43,264 bases of DNA, taken from IMG/VR virus record IMGVR_UViG_3300046323_000059, positions 1 to 43,264 of that record, one strand, 5' to 3'. The DNA is from a virus. The position numbers were made by a program, and so were the translations under genes. This document shows, piece after piece, positions 30,058-40,212 of the stretch. The notes beneath the pieces were generated by a model. The model had not been told where the DNA came from, searched no databases, and was given only the letters and a program-made list of their open reading frames with translations. Position 1 is the first letter of the stretch. Each line of letters starts with the position of its first letter.

Positions 30058-32567
30058 TGAAAGTAGCCAAGAGTTATCAGTCCTTGCTGAATGGGGTGTC
30101 ACAGCAAGTAGCACACAGTCGATCACCCGGTCAACACGCAGAGCAGGTCAACATGCTGTCAGACCCGGTTAACGGGCTTATCCGTAGGCAGGGTAGTGAG
30201 TTTGTCAACGAGGTACTATTCAAGACTACAGCAGGGTTAGACCCTGACTATGCTAGCCTTGTGTCTGACACTGCTACGTGGTCCTCTATTGACTGGGCCA
30301 CTGGTGGTAAAGAGTACGTGGTACTGTACCGTAAGGGTAGCGCTAGCTCGACTAGCCCAGCCCTTGTCGTGTATAACAAGACAGACAATGCCTTCCTGAC
30401 ACTAACAGAGAATGGCGCAGATACGCCAATGAATCACCTCCGGTCTAACGGGGTGGCTTGTGTTGCCCCGGTAGGCAAGTATCTATACCTATGCGCCAAC
30501 AACCTCGTAGCGGGTGGTTCAGAATCCGAGATATGGAATACGCCTAGCAACCTAGGCAAAGCCGCTATCTGGTTCCGGTCTGGTGTTGCTAACCGCAAGT
30601 ACCGCATCAAGATTTACTGGCAAGCGGGTGGTAGCTTTGAGGCTGAGTACACCACACCAACGGCATCGTATGCTGGTACCCTGAGTACCTCGGACATTCC
30701 AGCAGCGGCTACTGATTACCAGAAGCAAGTTAACGATAGGGTTAATGCCTACAACTCTGCTGTGACTGCGTGGATTCAGGATGCGTCTACCAAGACCCAG
30801 CCATCGTACATTGCTAGTATGATCTCAGCAGCGCTGACTACAGCAGGCCATGCCCATACAGTCAGTGGTTCTACCATCGGCTTTAATAGTAGCCTAGTCA
30901 AGTCTATTGAAGTAGACGATAACGGTGACGGTTCCCTTATCCGAGCAGTGGCCGACGAGATAGACTCTGCCGACAAGGTGTCAACATGGCACTACCCCGG
31001 CAAGGTGGTCAAGGTCCGTAGTAAGAACTCAACAGAGGCTTACTACCTTAAGGCTGTATCTAAGTCAGGTGAGACTAGCGCCTTCTCTGAGGTAACTTGG
31101 ACAGAGGGTGCCGCTGATACGAAGCAAGCATTTACTTCTGGGCTATACAACCTAACCATTATTGGTAGTCAGGTGTACTGCGCTAGCTCCCCGGCAGTGC
31201 TTAACGCCCTAGTTCCCGGAGGCGGTGTACCCCAGTTGGTTGCATCTACCGTAGGTGACGATGAGTCTAACCCACAGCCGGCCTTTGTTGGCAAGCAAGT
31301 GACATACTTAGGTGTGTTCCAGTCTCGCTTGCTCGTAGGTAGCGGTGGAACCATTAGCCTGAGTAAGACTGACGACTTCCTAAACTTCTACCGTAGCACT
31401 GTACTAACCGTGCCGGGTGATGACCCCTTTGAGATGACACCACAGGGTAGCGAGAGTGACTACATCAAGTACAGTGTACTGTATGACCAGAACTTAGTTA
31501 TCTTCGGGACTAAGCGACAGTACCTAATCTCTGGGGCACAGGCTCTAACACCTACAGCAGCTAACATGCCAGTCATGTCAAGCTACCGTGATGTGGTAGA
31601 CGCACCGCCAACAGCAGCAGGTGGGTTGATCTTCTATACCAAGCGTACGGGTGGGGCTAGTGGCTTCCACCAGATTCAGCCCGGTCAGAACTACAACAGC
31701 CCGGATTCATTCCCGGTGTCTAGCCAGTTAGCTGACTACATCGTAGGCGGTGTGGTTGGTATGTCTTACCTACCCGGTACACCTAGCTTCCTGTTTGCCC
31801 GTACTGACTCATACCGTAATGGTCTGTACGTATTCTCTTACCTTGACGTACAAGGTGGGCGTAAGATGGACTCATGGAGCCGTTGGGAATTCCACCAAGA
31901 CTTAGGCTCTATCGTGGGCACAAGCACACTTCTAGACAAGTTGTTGGTATTCTCTATCCGTCAACGGGGTAGCCTGACCTATGTGGTAGTAGACAGTTGT
32001 GGCTTATCCACAGCAGCCACAGGCAAGCCTTACCTAGACAGCCAACGCCCTTGGGCGGGCCTATCTGGTTCGTTGCAGTCATCTACAGCAGGCGGCTTCA
32101 AGGCGGTCTACGATAACTCAACCACCAAGTACCTCCGTGGTACGGCTCTGGCTACTGCCGCAGCTAGCGACACGTTATGGCCTCGGGCAGGGTTAGTAGT
32201 AGGGTCTGAGTTCCCAGCTAGTGTGACTCTTACCAACCCCTACATGCTGGATGGTAAAGAGAAGGTTATCTTGTCTGGTCGCTTAACAGTGAGCAAATTG
32301 ATCGTAGCCTACAAGTCTACTAACGGCATGACATGGGACTTAGCCCATCAAGGTATCGTTAGCACTAGCACATTCAATGGGCGTACATTAGGCGACCCCG
32401 TTAACCTGCTAGGTATAGAGCCAGTGTCCACAGGACAACACAGTATTCCGGTAGGTCGAGAGACGCGGGACTATTCACTAACAATCTCCGCTAGAAAGTG
32501 GGGACCACTGAACATTACCGCTATTGAGTGGGGTGGTCAATTCTTTAATAGAGTGCAACGTTTTTAA
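30057..32567 (+). CDS. Tail tubular protein B (gp12 type)
   Basis: The 836-residue protein starts KSYQSLLNGVSQQVAHSRSPGQHAEQ and continues LSDPVNGLIRRQGSEF, the hallmark N-terminus of gp12 nozzle proteins. A later QSRLLVGSGGTISLSKTDDFLNFY is also conserved. Six copies build the conical nozzle of the tail and hold fibres together with gp11. The length fits the family (about 800). The gene follows gp11 with overlap of 1 base. Confidence 0.94.
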   Translation: MKVAKSYQSLLNGVSQQVAHSRSPGQHAEQVNMLSDPVNGLIRRQGSEFVNEVLFKTTAGLDPDYASLVSDTATWSSIDWATGGKEYVVLYRKGSASSTSPALVVYNKTDNAFLTLTENGADTPMNHLRSNGVACVAPVGKYLYLCANNLVAGGSESEIWNTPSNLGKAAIWFRSGVANRKYRIKIYWQAGGSFEAEYTTPTASYAGTLSTSDIPAAATDYQKQVNDRVNAYNSAVTAWIQDASTKTQPSYIASMISAALTTAGHAHTVSGSTIGFNSSLVKSIEVDDNGDGSLIRAVADEIDSADKVSTWHYPGKVVKVRSKNSTEAYYLKAVSKSGETSAFSEVTWTEGAADTKQAFTSGLYNLTIIGSQVYCASSPAVLNALVPGGGVPQLVASTVGDDESNPQPAFVGKQVTYLGVFQSRLLVGSGGTISLSKTDDFLNFYRSTVLTVPGDDPFEMTPQGSESDYIKYSVLYDQNLVIFGTKRQYLISGAQALTPTAANMPVMSSYRDVVDAPPTAAGGLIFYTKRTGGASGFHQIQPGQNYNSPDSFPVSSQLADYIVGGVVGMSYLPGTPSFLFARTDSYRNGLYVFSYLDVQGGRKMDSWSRWEFHQDLGSIVGTSTLLDKLLVFSIRQRGSLTYVVVDSCGLSTAATGKPYLDSQRPWAGLSGSLQSSTAGGFKAVYDNSTTKYLRGTALATAAASDTLWPRAGLVVGSEFPASVTLTNPYMLDGKEKVILSGRLTVSKLIVAYKSTNGMTWDLAHQGIVSTSTFNGRTLGDPVNLLGIEPVSTGQHSIPVGRETRDYSLTISARKWGPLNITAIEWGGQFFNRVQRF

Positions 32568-32576
32568 GGTTTAACT

Positions 32577-33284
32577 ATGATAACAGCAGAAGCCGCCGAC
32601 TTCGGCATTAAGGCTATCATGTCCATTGGTAGCGGGGTGATAGAGGAAGCTAACATCAATGCTGCTAACACGGTAGCACGGGCCAACGCAGCGGCTTCTA
32701 ACTTGGTACGCGGTGCAAGCAACGCGCTACGCTCTAAGCAGGCATCACTATCTCGCTATACACAGAGCGTGACCAACCAGCGGGTGCTGAGCAATACAGC
32801 CAGCAGTGCTGAGGTTGCCCTGACCAACTATCGCAGAAGCCGCGACAGCGCCATGCAAGACAGCTTTGAGCAGCAAATCAGCTTTGCTGAACAGGCAGGT
32901 GCCCAAGCCGCTGCGAGCGCATTTAGCGGCCTTTCCGGGGGCGTGGCTGACATTGTGAGGGGTACCACTGCACTTCGCCGCCAGCGTATCCAGCAGCGCG
33001 TGGAGGCAGCCCAGAAGCAAGGGGCCTACGATGCTGCCACGAATCAGCGTAACATCATTATGGCTGGGTTAGACAACCTTGACCAGTCCTCGGTGATGGA
33101 TGGCTTAGACTACGGTAACGACATTGCTACGACTAAGCACTACTCGGGTAGTCTGCTAGGTGATGTTATCCGAGCCAAGACGGGCACGAACCTTGCCAAC
33201 GTAACCGACTCAGTTAAGGGTTTCTTTAAGCAACCCAACAACCCCATTGGCCCTAGCGGTATCCCTTACGGAACGGAATCCTAA
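32577..33284 (+). CDS. Internal virion protein A (gp14 type)
   Basis: The 235-residue Ala-rich protein has a hydrophobic N-terminal part (GIKAIMSIGSGVIEEANINAAN) and a long helical centre with FAEQAGAQAAASAFSGLSGGVADIV. The order gp12, gp14, gp15, gp16 is that of T7, where gp14 is ejected first and makes a pore in the outer membrane. AAGG precedes the ATG, and the end overlaps the next gene by 1 base. Confidence 0.85.
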   Translation: MITAEAADFGIKAIMSIGSGVIEEANINAANTVARANAAASNLVRGASNALRSKQASLSRYTQSVTNQRVLSNTASSAEVALTNYRRSRDSAMQDSFEQQISFAEQAGAQAAASAFSGLSGGVADIVRGTTALRRQRIQQRVEAAQKQGAYDAATNQRNIIMAGLDNLDQSSVMDGLDYGNDIATTKHYSGSLLGDVIRAKTGTNLANVTDSVKGFFKQPNNPIGPSGIPYGTES

Positions 33285-35521
33285 TGCAAAAAGATAATAC
33301 ACTAGGCGCACCCACAGAGGGCCTAGGCCAGACAGTAACCTTTGCTGCTGGTGGGGTAGGTGTACCACAAGCTCAAGCTGAGCAGCGTGGTGCATTACGT
33401 GCTGGTATTACTGGGCAAGCAAACCAGATGACCTCTAGGGCTATGATGGTCCCTGAGGTACAGCCTGATGCTACCTTCACAGCACTTGCCAAGCTAGGCG
33501 GGGACTTGCTAGCACCACACATTAAGGCAGAGCGCGATGCCAGCTTTATGCGTGGGGCACAGCAAGCTGCTAGCCAACAGGCCATTACAGAGATTGTAGA
33601 CGAACAGCCTTGGTACTCTAAGCTATTCGGTACAACGAGTTTAGTAGACGGTGCCCGTGCATATAGCTCGGTTAAAGCTGCTAACGACATTAGCAACTCG
33701 ATTGAGCAGGACATGCCTAATATTAGGCGTATGACTGACGAGCAGTTTACGGAACATACCAACAAGCTCCTGAACAGTAGGCTTACTGGCGACCAAGCCA
33801 CTGACATGATGATACAGCAGCAGACGTTTAGTATGTTGCCTCACATTATGAAAGCCCGTACTAAAGCTAACATTGCTTACAAGGGAGAGGTACTTACACA
33901 AAGCATCAGCGAAGCAGCGGGTGGTGCAGCAGAGGCCCTCGGACTAGCTGACCAACTGATTCGCCAAGGCGACGGTACTAAGGAAGAAGCTGACACTATC
34001 CCGCTAGTAGCGAAACTAGCTGAGGTAATGCAGCGCCCAGAGACTATTGACAAAGCCCACTTCGATAAGACCTTAACAGATCAGTTTGTTAAGCAGATTC
34101 GTAGTGGGAACTTTGCGCTATCTGATCTACTAGACGGTAGCAGCTTTACTAATGAGCTTACCGCAGAGCAGCAGCACAAGCTAGCGCTAGCACGGCATCA
34201 AGCTACACTGGACGCTAGGGCCAAGCTGCCTGAGGGTTATGCTGCACGAGTAGCGTACTTCCGGGGTATGAGCAATCTACCCGGTGTTACAGAGGCAGAC
34301 ATTAGTGCATACCGTAAAGGCTTGCAAGCAGACTACGAGAAGGCTACTGGTGACAAGCGGGCTTTTATCTCTAATGAGGAACTATCCCGAGAGTTTGAGC
34401 AGCGTAACGCTAAGGCACTAGCTTACCAGCAGCATCTTGCAAGCGAGGCAGATCGCTTAGGCCGTGATGATCTCAAGGTAGCGCAGCGAGAGCTTGAGGT
34501 TGCTAACCATGCTCTGCGGATTACAGCACCCTCTGCAAGTAGCGAGTACCTAAACAACCTAGAACCTAAGTTGCAGCAAGAAGTATTTGCCAAGGTAGCC
34601 ACGCTACCGCCAGATCAGCGTATGCAGGTTTTGGCTAAGCAGGCTGACGTAGACTTACTAGACGAGTCATTCCGTGACGAGATGCGCCAGCGACTACACC
34701 AAGGCCGCCGAGAAAATAATCCAGAGTTAGTAGCACAAGGCATGGAGATGTATAACTCTATTGTCAAGTATGCTGGTGACAACGGTGACGTACTAGCACA
34801 GAAGTATGCAGGTAAAGAACTAAGCACACTGGCTAGCCGCTGGCGTGAGGTGTCTAAGGGACAGCCAGCCACACCACAGACTATCCAGATGTTCTACTCT
34901 TACGCTGCCCTACCGGGTGGTGAGCCAGTCAACGCTAAGCAAGACGCTGAGCTAATTGACGAGGTAAAGACAGGCCGGGTAATGAGCGCACTAAGCGCAG
35001 TAGGCCGCGTCATTGGAATGGACACCTTCCCGATTAGCAACTACGAAGAAGTAGCCGGGTTACTTAAACGTCGTCAAAACTCTAGCATCAAAGACCCAGT
35101 AATGCGTAGTCGCTCTGCCTTAGAGCTTAGCGAAGACATTACGGTTATTGGTGGTTACGGCTATGAGAAGAGTACGCAAGCTACTGATATGACTAAGTAC
35201 CTCCGAGGCTTGCCTAAGGAAGTAGGCGGTGTTGATGCATCTAACATTAACAGAGCAGCGCGTAGCTACTTTGATAAGACAGTAAGCGACCTACGCATTG
35301 ACGGTGACTTTAAGATCACTCAGCTACCAGATACAGCAGACAAGGTACCTCGCCTCGCTATCTGGGGATTCGATTCTGCTAAGCAGCTTGTCATGCACAC
35401 CTTTACAGGTAGCGACATAGCAGCCAACTGGAAGAACAAACCCGCAGTAAACAGCGCTAAAGTAGCAACGCAATACAAGCAAGTACATAATGAACCCTCG
35501 TTGATTATGCCAGATAAATAA
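33284..35521 (+). CDS. Internal virion protein B (gp15 type)
   Basis: This is a 745-residue, mostly helical protein. The segment VPEVQPDATFTALAKLGGDLL and following DEQPWYSKLFGTTSLVDGARAY are typical of gp15-like ejection proteins. In T7 gp15 forms the periplasmic tunnel with gp16. No enzymatic motif is visible. The C-terminal 100 residues (FDKTVSDLRIDGDFKITQLP) form a separate, more beta-rich part. Confidence 0.85.
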   Translation: MQKDNTLGAPTEGLGQTVTFAAGGVGVPQAQAEQRGALRAGITGQANQMTSRAMMVPEVQPDATFTALAKLGGDLLAPHIKAERDASFMRGAQQAASQQAITEIVDEQPWYSKLFGTTSLVDGARAYSSVKAANDISNSIEQDMPNIRRMTDEQFTEHTNKLLNSRLTGDQATDMMIQQQTFSMLPHIMKARTKANIAYKGEVLTQSISEAAGGAAEALGLADQLIRQGDGTKEEADTIPLVAKLAEVMQRPETIDKAHFDKTLTDQFVKQIRSGNFALSDLLDGSSFTNELTAEQQHKLALARHQATLDARAKLPEGYAARVAYFRGMSNLPGVTEADISAYRKGLQADYEKATGDKRAFISNEELSREFEQRNAKALAYQQHLASEADRLGRDDLKVAQRELEVANHALRITAPSASSEYLNNLEPKLQQEVFAKVATLPPDQRMQVLAKQADVDLLDESFRDEMRQRLHQGRRENNPELVAQGMEMYNSIVKYAGDNGDVLAQKYAGKELSTLASRWREVSKGQPATPQTIQMFYSYAALPGGEPVNAKQDAELIDEVKTGRVMSALSAVGRVIGMDTFPISNYEEVAGLLKRRQNSSIKDPVMRSRSALELSEDITVIGGYGYEKSTQATDMTKYLRGLPKEVGGVDASNINRAARSYFDKTVSDLRIDGDFKITQLPDTADKVPRLAIWGFDSAKQLVMHTFTGSDIAANWKNKPAVNSAKVATQYKQVHNEPSLIMPDK

Positions 35522-35528
35522 GGAACAC

Positions 35529-38500
35529 ATGGACTACACTAAACTATTTGAAACGGTTAAGCAAGTTGAATCTAATGGCAACCCATTAGCCGTAAGCCCA
35601 AAGGGGGCTGTTGGCACTATGCAGACTATGCCCACTACCCTGACTAAGCCGGGGTTTGGTGTGGTCCCTGCTAAAGACAACAGCCCTCTAGAGCTAGAGC
35701 GCGTTGGGCAGGATTACTTGAAGGCAATGATAGGTCGCTACGGTGACTTGCCCACTGCCTTGACAGCCTATAACTGGGGACCGGGTAATGCTGACCAGTG
35801 GCTTAAGGATGGGGCAGACGTAACTAAGCTGCCTAAAGAAACACAAGACTACCGTACTAAGATTATGTCTCGTATGGCCGGGTCAGCTAAGGACATTCGC
35901 AAGGATGCCCTACAGCAGCAGGCTACATCCCGCATGGGCGTTAGCACTAATCCGGCTACCCGCGATGCAGCTTTAAGCGCAGCGAACGTAGCCACTAAGG
36001 ATTATGTCGAAGGTCGCCCAAGCCTGACAGAAATGTTTGGTGCTGCCTTAGGCGGTACCTTTGAGGGCGTGATTAGCAAAGCAGTGTTTGCCCCTCAGTT
36101 CGAGGAAGAAGCAGGCTTTAAGCCTGACATGGCCCTCTTGCCACAAGATGCTGATACACACCTAGTCAACGACTTCGCAGGGGCTAAGAGTACCCTCGAA
36201 GCACAGCAGCACCTCAACGACTGGAGCGAAGAGAAGTCCCGTCAGAAGACAATGGCTGATCGCGGTGTAGGCCCCGCCATTGCTTTGCAGTTCGGGGCAG
36301 AGTTTGCTAGCCCGGTAAACTGGGTGGTACCCTTTGCCGCTACAAGGGCACTAGGAGCCATTGGACGGGGTTCTGAGGCCCTCATGAAAGCTGGCAATAC
36401 CAGTGCAGGGTACGCGAGTTCTATTGGTGAGAACCTTGTTAGCGGCACCGCACTAGAGGCCATTAAACAGCGCGTAGACGGGGAGTTCAAGCCAGCAGAC
36501 TTGGCTATCAGTCTGGTAGCTGACGGCCTTATGGGGGCTGGTGCGGCCTTTATGAGCGCCCGTGGTGCGGCGAGTGCTATTGCCAATTCAGCAAGCGAGA
36601 AGGCCATTGCGCGTGAGTTTGATTTAGCCCAACGTGCTGAGCAGCAAGTGGGCAAGAGTGCTGACTCTGCCTTGCTCCGGACTACTATGGACAAGCTCCA
36701 TGAGCAAGACGTTAACACCACGATCACCGATGCCTTAGGTGATATACCAAACGAGCAGAAGATTATCCAAGAGTTAATCTCACCAGAGGACGCAACCAAG
36801 TTTGCCTCTAAGGGTAATGAGGCTAGGGTAGGCCGACAGATGACAGGTGATAACCAGTTCACTGAGATGGCTACCTACGGTGTATTCAAACCCACAGAAG
36901 ACTTTGCTGAGCGCAAGGCACAGCTAGACAACCTAGTAGCTACTCCCGGCGTACACCTTGTTGAGGGTATTGCTAAGAGTAAAGAGTTCACCCGCTACGC
37001 AATGGTCATTGAGACTATGCGTAAGCAGCTAATCCCAGATGTGGCTATCCACCTAACTGACGGTGGTACTGGTATCGGAAACGCTAGCGGGGCACAGGGT
37101 ATTATTAAGCCCGGCGTAAGCATGGTAGCCGTTAAGCCCGGTGCTGGCTTGCGGGTAGTAGCACATGAGTTTGCTCATGCTGTATTTGCACACCAGTTTA
37201 GCAAGCAGTCCCCAGAGAAACAACAAGCAATGGTCAATGCTTGGGAGACTTGGAAGAAGACTTTTGACGTAGCTGGTGGTGCCCAAGAGTCTATGCTTAA
37301 GCGTAGCCCTGTGGCCTCAGCCTACGATGCAAGCGGTAGCGGTGGCCTTACCGCCTACGTTCCAGCAGTACACGGACGAGCCGTTGATTCATTACGTGCT
37401 GAGATTGGCAAAGCCTTCTCGACTAAAGCAGAGGCAGATAAGTTTAACGATTACTTCTCTAACTTCAACGAGTATTCAGCAGAGCAGATGGTCAAACACT
37501 TTGAGGCTGTTGCTGCTAAGGAAACTACGTCAGCACTAGACCTGCCTAGGGCGCTACTGTCGGCACTAATGAGCCTAGTAGAATCAGCCCTTAAGGTATT
37601 CAAGCTGGCTAAAGAGAAAGGCTATCTTGGTGCAGAAGCACCCTTTAAGGACTTCGTAGAAGACTTAATCGCTGGTAATGCGGCTAAAGGTTTAGACAGT
37701 GCGGGCCCGTCAGAGATTGCTAAGATGGCAGTACCCACTAAGCCAGCAGAAGTTGTTAACGAGCTAAGCCAAGACCCTGACTTCATCCGTTTCGGTCTTG
37801 CTAACGTACCTATGAGTACACCTAACGAACGCAAAGAAGCTCAGGTTATGCTGGCCCTCCATAAGCAAGCAGAGCAGTGGGCTATTACTAACCCAAAGGA
37901 TGCAGCATGGGATGCTAGGGCACAGAACCTCTCCGACAACAACATCTTTAACGTATCCTCTATTGGCCTGACTATGCTTAAGTCAGATAGCCCCTTGCTT
38001 CGGATGGTTGCTAGCCAGCTAGTAGAAGATGCTAGCGGTGTAACAGGTAAGCGCAACGCTACAGCCGCGATCGCTAAGGGCATTACAGAGCGTATGATTA
38101 TGGGTAACGTAGTCAATGACCTAGACGGTGCCTACAACGCATGGTCTAAGGGTCGCCCCGGCGTACACCTAGACAACTGGAACGGTGGTACATTCCGTGC
38201 AGAGTTTAACAAGCTAGTAGCCCACGAGCGAGAGGCCCGGTGGCAGACTAAAGGCTACCGTGGTATGGACGAGAATGTTAATGCTGCTGCTGACAGCCTA
38301 GATGCTGGCTACCAACGCAGTGCTAATGAGCAACGCCGGGTTAATACGCTTGGCTCAGATGGGTTGCCACTCGACAGTAAAGGCTATATGCCTCACCGCA
38401 TGTCACCAGAGAAGGTGATGGCCCTGACTAACGAGCAACGCTCTGTGTTACACCAAGCCCTGACTGAGCAGTTCATTACCATCGAAGGATGGGACATGAC

Positions 38501-40160
38501 GTTTAGTGATAAGCTAGCAAGTGCCTACATCAAGCGTATGCGGGATAAGGCAGCAGGAGACTACGGTACAGCAATGGGCGGTAGTGCCAGTGCTAACGAT
38601 GTGGAAGAGGCCCTGCGTAGCATGGACCTACCAGTAGACACCATCAATGACTACATGGATAAGTTCACCAAGGGTGCGGCAGGCTTCACTAAGAAGCGCT
38701 TGAACCTAGACTTGAACAAAGACTACAATGGCTTTAAGCTAATGGACCTCTTTGACACAGATCAAGTAGCATTGTTCAAAGCACAAGCAGGTAAAGCCAG
38801 CGGTGAGATTGCCTTAGCTAAGTTCGGTATCCGTGGTAAGCCCGGTTTGCAAGTTATCCGTGAGGCTGTGCGCTATGGCGAGAATGGTAAGCAAGCTAAC
38901 GTAAAGGACATAGAAGCCTTTGACCAGATGGCGGCTGAGTTCTTTAGCGAACCCTTCGGTACAGCAGCAGGTAAGTGGGCTAGCCGCGCTATGCAAGCTA
39001 ACAGTGTGGTACGCTTGGGTGGTATCGTGTTCAATCAGTTATCTGAGGCGATTAACGGTATCTTCCACGTAGGCGCTAGCAGGGCGCTGAGTAGCGTAGG
39101 GTCTATGGGTCGCTTGCGATCAGAGATCATTGCCTTGTCTAAAGGCCAGAAGGTTGATAACCCTTGGCTGAGCAACATAGAGGAATACTCTGGGGCAGAG
39201 TTTGGTACTGACGCTTACAAGCTGGTCATGCCATTTGATAACCCTAACCTAGCCTACCCAACCTACGGTAAGGATACACTTACTCTGACTGACCGCTTGC
39301 TCCGTGGGGCAGGTCATTTACAGTCCAAACTGTCTGGCTGGAGAGCAGTGCATAGCGCCCAGCAGCGGGGCATGGCTGAGCAGATCGTTAAGAAGATGCT
39401 AACTTACGTGAAAGATGGTAAGTCTGATAAAGCACTAGACGACTTCGGTATCACAGAAAACGTGCGCCAGCACCTACGCCAGAACCTCGGGGCTATCGCT
39501 AGCTTCGACAGTGCTGGTAGGCCACTAGGCTTTGATGCAACTAAGATACCTGACCCAGACATTCGTGAGGCCGTCATCCAGTCCGTGTGGCGTGGTACTC
39601 ACCAGATCATTCAAGGTACCTTCATTGGTGAACGAGGTGCATGGGCGCATGATGGTGTTGTACAGATGTTTACCCAGTTCCGCACCTTTAGCTTGACTTC
39701 TATGGAGAAGCAGTGGGGCCGCCAGCGTAACCTACATGGTACGCCAGCCGCCTTGGGTATGTTGCTTGGGGCTATGTCCGTTGCAGCACCAATCTACATG
39801 CTCCGTACCTACGTTAGTAGTGTTGGTAGGCCAGACCAAGAAGCGTTCTTAGAAGAGCGCCTACAGCCTAACACCATTGCTAGGGCCACACTTAACTATG
39901 TGGCTAAAGCAGGTATGGCAGGAGACTTCCTTGACCTAGTTACAGCAGCCTTACCAGAAGACCTTGGTGTGCCTAGCACAGGCGGTAGGGCTGGGGTAGA
40001 GTCAGGATTCGTGGGTACCTACATCCTCCCAGCAAGTAGCTTAGTCGATGACATTTGGAAGTACATCCAAAGTCCTAATGAGATCAATGATGCCCTTAAG
40101 ATCATACCCGGTTCCCGTATCCCTTTCTTAGTACCAGCCCTTAATAACCTTAAGGAATAG
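35529..40160 (+). CDS. Internal virion protein (gp16 type), transglycosylase plus HEFAH motif
   Basis: This is a 1543-residue ejection protein. Residues 1-110 are a lytic transglycosylase: catalytic Glu14 in VESNGNPLAVSPKGAVGTMQTMP-type spacing, then LTAYNWGPGNADQWL. It opens peptidoglycan for DNA entry, as T7 gp16 does. At residues 546-550 HEFAH, within VVAHEFAHAVFAHQF, gives a zinc-protease motif, and NEYSAEQM (Glu648/Glu652) supplies a possible third ligand; I do not know this in T7 gp16. The C-terminal 400 residues (GAWAHDGVVQMFTQFRTFSLTSMEKQW) match gp16-like ends. It exceeds T7 gp16 (1318) by about 225 residues, fitting an inserted domain. Confidence 0.9.
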   Translation: MDYTKLFETVKQVESNGNPLAVSPKGAVGTMQTMPTTLTKPGFGVVPAKDNSPLELERVGQDYLKAMIGRYGDLPTALTAYNWGPGNADQWLKDGADVTKLPKETQDYRTKIMSRMAGSAKDIRKDALQQQATSRMGVSTNPATRDAALSAANVATKDYVEGRPSLTEMFGAALGGTFEGVISKAVFAPQFEEEAGFKPDMALLPQDADTHLVNDFAGAKSTLEAQQHLNDWSEEKSRQKTMADRGVGPAIALQFGAEFASPVNWVVPFAATRALGAIGRGSEALMKAGNTSAGYASSIGENLVSGTALEAIKQRVDGEFKPADLAISLVADGLMGAGAAFMSARGAASAIANSASEKAIAREFDLAQRAEQQVGKSADSALLRTTMDKLHEQDVNTTITDALGDIPNEQKIIQELISPEDATKFASKGNEARVGRQMTGDNQFTEMATYGVFKPTEDFAERKAQLDNLVATPGVHLVEGIAKSKEFTRYAMVIETMRKQLIPDVAIHLTDGGTGIGNASGAQGIIKPGVSMVAVKPGAGLRVVAHEFAHAVFAHQFSKQSPEKQQAMVNAWETWKKTFDVAGGAQESMLKRSPVASAYDASGSGGLTAYVPAVHGRAVDSLRAEIGKAFSTKAEADKFNDYFSNFNEYSAEQMVKHFEAVAAKETTSALDLPRALLSALMSLVESALKVFKLAKEKGYLGAEAPFKDFVEDLIAGNAAKGLDSAGPSEIAKMAVPTKPAEVVNELSQDPDFIRFGLANVPMSTPNERKEAQVMLALHKQAEQWAITNPKDAAWDARAQNLSDNNIFNVSSIGLTMLKSDSPLLRMVASQLVEDASGVTGKRNATAAIAKGITERMIMGNVVNDLDGAYNAWSKGRPGVHLDNWNGGTFRAEFNKLVAHEREARWQTKGYRGMDENVNAAADSLDAGYQRSANEQRRVNTLGSDGLPLDSKGYMPHRMSPEKVMALTNEQRSVLHQALTEQFITIEGWDMTFSDKLASAYIKRMRDKAAGDYGTAMGGSASANDVEEALRSMDLPVDTINDYMDKFTKGAAGFTKKRLNLDLNKDYNGFKLMDLFDTDQVALFKAQAGKASGEIALAKFGIRGKPGLQVIREAVRYGENGKQANVKDIEAFDQMAAEFFSEPFGTAAGKWASRAMQANSVVRLGGIVFNQLSEAINGIFHVGASRALSSVGSMGRLRSEIIALSKGQKVDNPWLSNIEEYSGAEFGTDAYKLVMPFDNPNLAYPTYGKDTLTLTDRLLRGAGHLQSKLSGWRAVHSAQQRGMAEQIVKKMLTYVKDGKSDKALDDFGITENVRQHLRQNLGAIASFDSAGRPLGFDATKIPDPDIREAVIQSVWRGTHQIIQGTFIGERGAWAHDGVVQMFTQFRTFSLTSMEKQWGRQRNLHGTPAALGMLLGAMSVAAPIYMLRTYVSSVGRPDQEAFLEERLQPNTIARATLNYVAKAGMAGDFLDLVTAALPEDLGVPSTGGRAGVESGFVGTYILPASSLVDDIWKYIQSPNEINDALKIIPGSRIPFLVPALNNLKE

Positions 40161-40172
40161 GTACCTATACTA
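40160..40172 (+). promoter_or_regulatory. Putative late phage promoter, copy 3
   Basis: GGTACCTATACTA starts on the last base of the gp16-like gene stop codon and precedes the tail adaptor gene, as the phi17 promoter does in T7. It is immediately followed by a terminator-like hairpin (40174-40200). Confidence 0.58.
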
Positions 40173-40173
40173 C

Positions 40174-40200
40174 GCCCCTCCTTAGTGAGGGGCTTTCTTT
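40174..40200 (+). terminator. Terminator-like hairpin behind gp16-like gene
   Basis: GCCCCTC-CTTAGT-GAGGGGC forms a perfect 7-bp stem, followed by TTTCTTT. As the promoter motif lies just before it, the hairpin would be within the first bases of that transcript; it may mainly stop host or read-through transcription. Confidence 0.7.
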
Positions 40201-40212
40201 CTAAGGAGGCTT

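Noticed and set aside
22699-40160. Lysogeny functions
   Set aside because: I looked for integrase, repressor, excisionase and attachment-site-like repeats through the window and found none.
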